DNA of 55,000 bases, taken from contig JACVTC010000004.1 of NCBI GenBank assembly GCA_016946835.1, forward strand, positions 1,210,001-1,265,000, written 5' to 3'. The notes beneath the pieces were generated by a model that did not search any database, was not told where the DNA came from, and saw nothing but the letters and a program-made list of their open reading frames with translations. Made by a program: the position numbers and the translations under genes. This document shows, piece after piece, positions 47,659-55,000 of the stretch. The stretch comes from Neocallimastix lanati (nom. inval.) (taxonomy: Eukaryota; Neocallimastigomycota; Neocallimastigomycetes; Neocallimastigales; Neocallimastigaceae). Positions within the stretch are counted from its first letter, which is position 1. Each line of letters opens with the position of its first letter.

Positions 47659-50600
47659 ATGGCTAAAGATTTTATTTATAGTAATATTTATTCACCGTCT
47701 ACTCAGTTCTTTAATCTTTGTGTCAGTTGGAACATTAATGGATGGAATGATGAAAAACGTGATGGTATTAGATACTTTAATGAAATTTTTAAACCCATCT
47801 GTATTTACTTGCAAGAGGTCGGTAATAGCCAATACCTTAATGTACATTCAAATAATTACCCATTTCTTTGTCACTATAATACAATTTTACGTAAAGCTGA
47901 TCCAAATATACCCGGTATGAGAGGTCTTAGTATAAGTGTACATCGTTCATGTTCATTTTCTTCTGATCCCTTTGAATAAAAGTATATCATTTCTGTCAAC
48001 ATTATTTCTTTTTGGGGAATTAAATGCACTATTGGTAATATTTATGTTCCTACGGTCACTCATAAGGAAGAAAGAAAGAATGCCTTTTCAGAAATTACTA
48101 ATTGGATAAAGAAACATACTAATACACCTTCTATTCATTTGTAGGTGACTTTAATATGTCTAAATCCCAATTAGATAGTTTACTTAATAAATCATCTTAT
48201 CAGTGGTTCACTAAAAACTTATCAGGTCTCGATTTCACATGGGCTCGGGATGGTAGATCGTCTTGTATTGATCATGTTTTATTTAATTGTAAAATGAAGG
48301 AATACATTAATAAGGTATCTGTTTGTAGTACATTCAATGATATATCTGACCACTTCCCTCTTATCCTTTCCTGTAAGAAAGATGACTCAGAAGGTTTTCG
48401 TGCTCCTACTCCTTCTAGAAGATTCAAGTGGTCCCAACGCATGTGTAATGAAAAGCATAATGAAATATTCTCAAGTAACTACTTCTCAATTCTTCTTAAT
48501 GAATTTGATGATAATAAAGAATTAAGTTCTTATGAAATGGTCAATAAATTTATAGAAACAGCTAATAAAGTTGGTGATAAAGTTCATGCTAGAGTTCCTT
48601 GTGATCTTAAAGGATCAGCTTTCCACTGCCCTTATTATATCAAGAAACTTTCTCATGAAAAGCATGTTGCATTTAATGAAATCAAAAATTTTTCTTTAGG
48701 TTCTAATCTTGAAAACCTTGATGAATTTTTAAATTTGCTTCGTGAGTATAAAAATATATGTGGTAAAGTCAGGTCAATTAAGTTTTCTATTAAATCAAAA
48801 CAATTTCATCAGTCAATAGAATCTGCATGTAATGATTTTCGTAATAAAAATGCTAGGAGTGCTTGGTTAAAATTAAAGAAGCTATCTCGCCCTATGTACT
48901 CTAATTCTATTTCGTCAAGTGTTTTAAAGGACAAGCAGGGTAACTTTTTTTTTTTTTTTTCGGATCAATTAAATCGATTTGCTGAACATTACAGTGAACT
49001 AGCTTCTGATGTTACTCAATACAGTTTGGATAATGAATACTGGGTATGTTTATTTGGAACTAATCCTAATAATAATCTTATATGGGATATTAATGATTCT
49101 ATTACTATGGAAGAAATTCAAAACACTGTGCTTGAAATGAAAAATAATAAAGCTCCTGGACCCGATGGTATTCCGATTGAATTTTTTAAAGCCTTCTTTA
49201 GTAAATCTGATTTATCCGATAATCAAGATGATTCTTCAGTTGATCACTACTCTAAGTGTGCTAAATGTTTACTTTCATTATTTAACAAAATCTGGGATGG
49301 TGATTTCCCTGAAGAGTGGAATTCGGCTTCTATAATATCAATTCCAAAAAAAGGAGATCTTTCGGATTGTAATAATTATCGTGGTATTTCTCTTATTAAT
49401 GTTGGCTTAATAATTATTTCAAAGATTGTTACTAATAGAATTGCTAAATATGCCCTTGAACATAAATTTGTTAGACCTGAACAATTTGGATTTAGAAATA
49501 AAGAAGAATGCATAAGTTTGTATATTTCAATTAGAGAGATATGTCAAAGAAGAAAATTTAAAGGAAATTTTACTTATCTTGCTTTTCTCGATCTTAAAAA
49601 AGCCTATGATTCAGTTCCTATCTTTAATATTTTGACCAAATTATATAACTTAGGAATTAGAGATAAATGTCATCTGTTTTTAAAGAATGTTTATCTATCC
49701 TCTAAAGCTCGTGCTTTTTTTAATGGTAATCTCTCAGAAGAATTTTCGATTAATCGTGGTGTTAGACAAGGATGCCCTCTATCTCCTATTTTATTCAATT
49801 TGTTCATTAATGATATTCTGGATAATTGTGATAAGTATTGTGTATATTTAGATTCTCAATATTGTTGTGGTGGACTTTTTGCGGATGATATTGTTTTAGT
49901 TGCTCCATCTAAACAAGCTCTTAAGAAAATTTTGAATAAAGTTCATGAATGGGCTATTAAAAATGAAATGACTTTTGGAATTAATAAGTGTGCTACTCTT
50001 GTTGTAAAACCAATTAACTTTGTTAAACCGATAAATTATGAAGATCCATCTTTCTTTATTGGTAGTAAAAAATTACCTAAAACTGACAACTATACCTATC
50101 TTGGTATTCCTTTTGATGAATCTTTATCACTGAAACCTATACAATCCAAATTAAACAGTAATTTAAATGTCAAGTTAAATTTGTACTTTCGATTTCTTAT
50201 TAATAAATCTGTTCCTCTCCCATTGAATAAATATGTTTTAATTTCGTTTATTCTTAGTCTTGTTATATATTATGCTCCTCTCTTTGGTTCAAATAAGAGC
50301 AGATGTTCTAAAACTCAAAAAATTATTAATAGAGGACTTTATTGGAGTTAAGGATTTAAATCTCGCAATTCTTCTGTTAGTCTCTATAATATTACTCGTG
50401 AATTGAGAATACCTCCTCTTTCAGCTGTCTGTGCTATATCTCAATTACGTTGCTTTAGAAAATGGAAAAACTCATCATGTATTATTAATCATCTCACTAA
50501 TAATATTCCTACTATGTCACATTATTCATGGACTAAAGAATCAAGGACTTTGAATAAGAAATTAAATGGTAAGAAAACAAGTGAAATAAAAAAGTTTTAT

Positions 50601-51396
50601 TGGGAAAGAGATGTCTTCAAACCCTCAAAAGCTAAAAAAGCAATTATTTACAAGGAGAATGATTTTGGATTTATTTCAGAAATCAGAAACTTAACATTTC
50701 AATATCCTAAGTATCAGTTGGGATTCTTTTGGATTTCTCGAATTAGGTGTGGTTTTAAATTTGACATTAGTATTTCCATTAAAAGAAAAATCGTTTCAGA
50801 AGATTGCCCTAAATGTTGCCCTTGTTGTGGTGTTAGTGTACCTAGCTTTTCTCACTGGATCTTTGCCTGTAAAGAATTGGAAAATTACAGAAATAAATCT
50901 TTACCTTTTCTAGATGATCTCTTTTTGAAGTTTGCATTGATAATTGAACAAAAATCCTTGGATGTTTCTTTAGATTCAGAAAAGGATTATGATAATAATA
51001 TTTATTATTATATATTGAGTGCACTTCTTGGTGGGCGTTCAATATATTCAAAAATTAAAGTTAATGATGGGGAACAAAGACAATTAGTTGACAATATTTT
51101 TAAACAAAGTTCAACTTCGTCAACTGTTCCGTATTTTGTGGGGATTGCGGAGTTTCTAACAAACGTAATACCATTAATTTGTCGATCTTTTAGTTTGATG
51201 ATGAAATGGTATTCCGTTGAATCTACCGTTGCCAATCTAGCGTCGACGTCGAAATGATAAGGCATGGATTTTCACCTCCAGATACAGATTCGATTGATAA
51301 CACTAATACTGAAATTATTACTCGCAATAATGGACGTGGTGTTATTATCGAGGAATGGGAAAAGTTAGAGGCTATTGCTTCTAACGCACTTTTATA
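47659..51396 (+). pseudogene. Endonuclease/reverse transcriptase of LINE-2, inactivated
   Basis: Lesions relative to LINE-1: a stop at 47977 after SDPFE; a frameshift near 48140 just before VGDFNMS; a T-run at about 48943-48960 that adds Phe codons; a stop at 50349 after GLYWS; and a frameshift near 51235, after which the reading that matches LINE-1 ends at 51396. Between these, motifs are intact: SSCIDHV, SDHFPL, NNKAPGPDGIPIEF, IPKKGDLSDCNNYRGIS, FLDLKKAYDSVP, GVRQGCPLSP, FADDIVL, and the C-terminal CPKCCPCCG with HWIFAC. Synonymous and conservative differences from LINE-1 are spread evenly, as expected of two lineages that were both functional before decay. Confidence 0.88.
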
Positions 51397-51509
51397 ATTT
51401 TATAATATATAATATTTTATTTCATGTATTTTATTATTTTTTTATTTCTTTAAAATCATGTAATTTTATTATTATTATATATTATAAATTAAATAAAGTT
51501 TTCTCTAAG

Positions 51510-51542
<33 letters not shown>
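47659..51542 (+). mobile_element. LINE-2: decayed non-LTR retrotransposon, near full length
   Basis: The family is that of LINE-1 (shared protein blocks throughout and the same TCTA plus A-tail). This copy retains the N-terminal endonuclease part lost in LINE-1, with VSWNINGW and YLQEVGN carrying the first catalytic Asn and Glu. It ends with an A-tail at 51512-51542 after AATAAAG. It lies between the two inverted-repeat arms. Its 5' limit is inferred from the ATG at 47659; a short leader may precede it. Confidence 0.85.
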
Positions 51543-51544
<2 letters not shown>

Positions 51545-51797
51545 ATTTTTTTTATGATAATTTGAAATTTAGAATGTATATATATTATATATTTTTATTC
51601 CATTTGTATTATTAATGTTAATTTTATTTTTATTATTTTATAGTGAATTATTTCTTAGATGGTTTTATTTTTTTTGCTTATATTTTTATTTTTATTTTTT
51701 TTTTTTAAAATAAAATTTTATTGAAAACAAAACGAAAAAAAAAAAAAAAAGAACTTTCAAAGTTAAAATCTAATTAATATAATTATTGGTAAATTAT

Positions 51798-51844
<47 letters not shown>

Positions 51845-51876
51845 AAATAAAATTAACATTAATTATATATTTTAGC

Positions 51877-51984
51877 ATATAGATTATTAATACAAATATA
51901 TATGTATATTTGTACTATAAAATATTTAATTACAAAAATAAATTAATACCTTTTTTTTTTTTTTTTTTTTTTTTTTTGATAATT
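51877..51984 (-). repeat. Right arm of the long inverted repeat around LINE-2
   Basis: ATATAGATTATTAATACAAA, TATATATGTATATTTGTACT, ATAAAATATTTAATTACAAA, AATAAATTAATACC, a T-run and GATAATT mirror the left arm at 47492-47617. Confidence 0.85.
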
Positions 51985-52039
51985 TCAATTTAAAAAAGGA
52001 TAATAATAATAATAATAATAAAAATAATGAAATAAATAA

Positions 52040-52137
52040 ATGACTATACGTATTTGTAATTATAAAAAGGAATGGGATGTTTTGCTTAATAACCAAATCA
52101 TTTCTGGTGATTATTCTAATACCGCCGTTCATGGTGT
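52040..52137 (+). pseudogene. Orphan coding-like start fused to an rRNA fragment
   Basis: From an ATG at 52040 about 32 codons read as MTIRICNYKKEWDVLL and NNQIISGDYSNTAVHGVIL, with normal-looking composition, then run into 28S rRNA sequence at about 52138. I do not recognise the protein. It looks like the first part of a gene cut by the rRNA fragment. Confidence 0.35.
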
Positions 52138-52159
52138 GATCCTGGAAATTTCAGGCTAA

Positions 52160-52198
<39 letters not shown>

Positions 52199-52235
52199 AC
52201 AGCCAAACTTTCATAGAGACGTTGCTTTTTGATCT
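52138..52235 (+). rRNA. 28S rRNA fragment (peptidyl-transferase region), diverged
   Basis: The words GGCTAAAGGTGTCAGAAAAG, TTACCACAGGGATAACTGGC, TTGTGACAGCCAAACTTTCA and GACGTTGCTTTTTGATC match the conserved stretch of large-subunit rRNA around the peptidyl-transferase centre. Several normally invariant positions differ (for example AACTTTCATAGAGACG where GCGTTCATAGCGACG is expected). No further rRNA is recognisable to either side, so it is a stray pseudogene piece. Confidence 0.8.
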
Positions 52236-52500
52236 GTGGCTTTCTTTTCAGAAATGAGGCCTAGGGCTAGTACTTGACAAGGGTTCCCATTCCGAAGGTA
52301 TAAGCTCAAACTAACTAGGAGGGTCAACGCTGAAAATCCAGTAAGACAATGCTATCAAGGCCAATGCGTCTGAAGGAGAAGACCATAATTTCTTTTGGAT
52401 AGTCAATTCTAACCCTAATCCGGAATAAGAATTTCCTTTTTAAACAGAAATCTTGTAAATTTGGAGGAGAGGTTTGTTACCTATGAACTTTTTTCTGAAT
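52236..52500 (+). other. GC-rich island after the 28S fragment, unidentified
   Basis: About 260 bases of much higher GC content follow the rRNA fragment (for example GAGGCCTAGGGCTAGTACTT, CTAACTAGGAGGGTCAACGC, CCAATGCGTCTGAAGGAGAA). I could not align it to 28S, 18S or a tRNA. It may be rearranged or diverged rDNA carried along with the fragment, or an unrelated RNA. Confidence 0.4.
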
Positions 52501-52784
52501 TTATTTTTTACACTTTATTTTGAGCATTACTTTTTATTTTCACATTACTATTTAAAATATTATTATGTTCAAATTGAACAAATAATATTTAATTTTTTTA
52601 TTAATTCTGTTTTTTTTTTTTTTTTTTTTTTTTAAATAAAAAATATTCGTTTAATTCCTAAATGAATATATAAATAAAGTTTAAAGTTTGCAATAATTGC
52701 TGCTGTAAAAAAAAAAAAAAAAAAAACTACTTCAACAAATGTGGTTCCAAAAAAAAAAAAAAATTCAATTTAATTCTGATAAGG

Positions 52785-52999
52785 AGGAAGAAAAAAAAAA
52801 GTTTTGTTGACTTATATAGTATTATAAATAAAAAAAAAGGTATCAATAAAATCAAACAAGATGATTTTAGAAAGAAGCCCTCGCTGATTAATGCTCAAAT
52901 TGTACCACACTTAATATAATAATACACAATAAATAAATTTACAAAACTTCTTGTTTTTATAGACTTTATTTACCAGTATTAATGGCCGCAGCCATTTAA
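52785..52999 (+). pseudogene. Short coding-like scrap, possibly two exons of a small gene
   Basis: After GGAGGAAGAAAA, one frame reads SFVDLYSIINKKKGINKIKQ then DDFRKKPSLINAQIVPHLI and stops at 52919. About 42 bases later, behind a TTTTATAG acceptor-like site, DNA reads LYLPVLMAAAI and stops. I see no matching donor or upstream exons, so I call it a fragment. The family is unknown. Confidence 0.3.
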
Positions 53000-53693
53000 T
53001 AAAAATTCTAAAAATACATTTATATTAATTATAAATAAATTTACTACAAAATATTTAAGATTCAATACATTATAAAAGTAATTATTTTACTTTACTAAAA
53101 ATCTAACATATTAAATAAATATATTAATAAATTATTATATAAAAATAAATAAATAATTAATAAATCTTAAAACATGGATATATAAAACTAGTTTATATCA
53201 GATATATAAGATGATGTAAATAACAATAATTTTTACACAATCCTGTTTTTAATCTTTTTTTTTTTTTTTTTTAATCTTTTTTTATTTTATTTTAGTATAT
53301 TTATATATAATATTTTTATTTCTTTTATTTTTTTTTATTATTATTTCATTTTACCTTTTTTTTAATTCTTATTTTTATTTTTTTTTCTTTTTATTCTTCT
53401 TATTATTATTTATTGTTATTATTATTTATTATTATTACTATTTACTATTATTACTATTATTACTATTATTATTACTATTATTATTATTTATTACTATTAT
53501 TATTTGTACATTAATTTTAAAAAAAGAAAATAAAATAAAAGAATAAAAAAATAAAAAAAAAAATAAAAAAATAAAATGAAAAAATAAAATTTATATAAAG
53601 ATTAATAATTATTATTATAGAACATATTTAATAGAAAAAAAATATATTTTATACGAAAAACTAAAGTATATTATAATTTTTTTTTAATTATTA
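53000..53693. other. Spacer before the right-edge gene
   Basis: AT-rich DNA with T-runs (53258-53272) and a long imperfect TTATTA/TTACTA microsatellite at about 53399-53505. No gene is visible. The downstream part is the 3' flank of the minus-strand gene that begins at 53694. Confidence 0.6.
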
Positions 53694-55000
53694 TTATTTA
53701 GTTTGATAATTATCTGAAGGAATATTTGATGATGAAAATGACGAAGATTCTAAGGAAGATTCAATAGAAGATGAAGTACTTGATATGATCGAAGTCAGTA
53801 TAACGGAATCAGTTGAATCTGAATTAGAATAGGAAAATGAAACGCAAGAATCAATTGTATCTCTATTAGATTTATCCGAATAAGCAGATTTATTATAATT
53901 TGGATCATAATAATGATTAGGATTAGGATTATAATGATTATCACTATTATTACTGCTACTACTATTATAATTACTATAATAATTGTTATTTCTATTACTA
54001 TTACCGTTGCCGTTACTGTTGTTATTACTATTATTAAAGCTATTACTGGTATTATAGTTATTACTATTATTACTAGTTTTGTTATCCGTTAGAGTGGAAT
54101 GATATATTTCCTGATTTGTTGAAGATGAATTTTTATATTTTTGAAAAAAATCGCTAAAGCTATATTTACTTTTTTCAATTGAAGTAGATAAATTATTATT
54201 ACTATTATTTGTGCTATCACTGCTGTAATTATGGATATTATTGCTATTATAATTAGTAGTAGTAGTAGTAGCAGCAGTAGTAGCAGTAGTAATAGTGGTG
54301 GTGGGAGTAGTGGTATAAATATCATTACTATTGTTATGATTACTATTATAATTATTATTATTATAATTATTATTACTATAATTATTATTATTATTATAAT
54401 TATTATTATTATAACTGTTATTATTGTTATAATTATTATTAGTATTATTGTAATTATAATAACTCAAGGTTTCACTTCCTGTTTGAATGGTTGATATACT
54501 AACACCAGATTTATTTTTATTAATATTATCAAAATAATTGGAATAATTATCTTCCATAGAATTTCTATTATTTGCTCCTGTTAATGCAATAGCAGTCTTA
54601 TAATTCATATTATTATTAATAGAGTTATTGGAATAATTTTTTATTTTGGTATCTTGATAAATTTTATCTTTATCTTTATTATTATTGATGTTATTATTAA
54701 TATCATTAAAGTTATTATTAATATTATTGATGTTGTTACTTTTATTGATATTGGAATTATTATTTATACTATTAATTTGATGATGATTTTGATTATCATT
54801 ATTATTAGTATCAGTATTAATAACTGTAGCAGTAATAGTAGTAGTAATAATGGTAGTAGTTTTAGTAGGTTTTATATTATTATTTGTATTAATATGATTA
54901 TTATTGTTGGTGGTGTTGTTGATATTTATGTTGTTATTGTTTTTATTATTATTATTATTAATATTATTTGTGGTATTAGAAGTTCTTTTCTTTTGGGTAT
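53694..55000 (-). CDS. Asn/Ser-rich low-complexity protein, partial, runs off the right edge
   Basis: The frame is open on the minus strand from the window edge to a stop at 53694, about 435 codons. An internal ATG at 54608 is not needed as a start, because the same frame stays open upstream. Composition is dominated by Asn with Ser, Thr and Tyr; the middle has (Asn)n-Tyr repeats and a Thr run. The C-terminus is Ser-rich and acidic (ESSLESSSFSSS) and ends SDNYQTK. A short more complex piece, KYSFSDFFQKYKNSS, lies near 54150. No domain is visible. Low-complexity proteins of this kind are often regulators in such genomes, but no function can be claimed. Confidence 0.6.
   Translation of the reverse strand, partial: TQKKRTSNTTNNINNNNNKNNNNININNTTNNNNHINTNNNIKPTKTTTIITTTITATVINTDTNNNDNQNHHQINSINNNSNINKSNNINNINNNFNDINNNINNNKDKDKIYQDTKIKNYSNNSINNNMNYKTAIALTGANNRNSMEDNYSNYFDNINKNKSGVSISTIQTGSETLSYYNYNNTNNNYNNNNSYNNNNYNNNNNYSNNNYNNNNYNSNHNNSNDIYTTTPTTTITTATTAATTTTTNYNSNNIHNYSSDSTNNSNNNLSTSIEKSKYSFSDFFQKYKNSSSTNQEIYHSTLTDNKTSNNSNNYNTSNSFNNSNNNSNGNGNSNRNNNYYSNYNSSSSNNSDNHYNPNPNHYYDPNYNKSAYSDKSNRDTIDSCVSFSYSNSDSTDSVILTSIISSTSSSIESSLESSSFSSSNIPSDNYQTK

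Noticed and set aside
1-55000. Dictyostelium-like origin because of AT-richness, Asn runs and class C receptors
   Set aside because: The receptors carry a family 1 solute-binding domain, and the FLYWCH-type relic and A-tailed LINE family fit anaerobic fungi better. This is a judgement, not proof.

Overview
The window is extremely AT-rich eukaryotic nuclear DNA. Its genes are split by short GT-AG introns, its spacers are full of homopolymer and AAT/AT microsatellites, and its proteins are rich in Asn, Ser and Lys. These traits, together with two receptors that join a bacterial-type solute-binding domain to a class C seven-helix domain, FLYWCH-type and copia-type transposon relics, and A-tailed non-LTR elements, point to an anaerobic gut fungus (Neocallimastigomycota). 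I place it there by inference, not by a marker match.

Layout. Positions 163-3318 (minus): a five-exon, golgin-like coiled-coil protein. Positions 4326-14055 (minus): a very large nuclear-type locus with a PHD finger, a second small CxxC/CxC cluster, long acidic and low-complexity regions and a Ser/Thr/Asn-rich tail. Splice phases suggest that what looks like several open frames is one gene of about 2,845 residues. After a 3.4 kb non-coding spacer, 17491-18981 (plus) holds a five-exon EF-hand gene. A 5'-truncated non-LTR retrotransposon (LINE-1 here) follows at 19707-23530. Then come two tandem paralogous receptors on the minus strand (24038-27148 and 32323-34977), separated by a copia-type element with both LTRs (28389-31851). 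The stretch 35-43.9 kb is a transposon graveyard: LTR relics, a second copia fragment, a FLYWCH-domain transposase relic, a repeated short retroelement tail, and decayed coding-like DNA. Positions 43995-46447 (plus) encode an Ariadne-class RBR ubiquitin ligase. A second, decayed non-LTR element (LINE-2 here, 47659-51542) lies between two long inverted repeats. Around 52.1-53.0 kb lie a 28S rRNA fragment and short coding-like scraps. A large Asn/Ser-rich frame runs off the right edge on the minus strand.

How it works together. There is no operon-like unit. The intact genes serve membrane traffic (golgin), chromatin or transcription (PHD protein), calcium sensing (EF-hand), extracellular sensing (two receptors) and ubiquitin signalling (RBR ligase). 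The strongest biological points are the tandem solute-binding/7TM receptors with identical intron phases, the giant PHD locus, and the retroelement structure (inverted repeats around LINE-2, the copia insertion between receptor paralogues, and a repeated 3' tail in opposite orientations). Exon boundaries were derived by hand from GT-AG sites and reading phase and have not been tested against transcripts.
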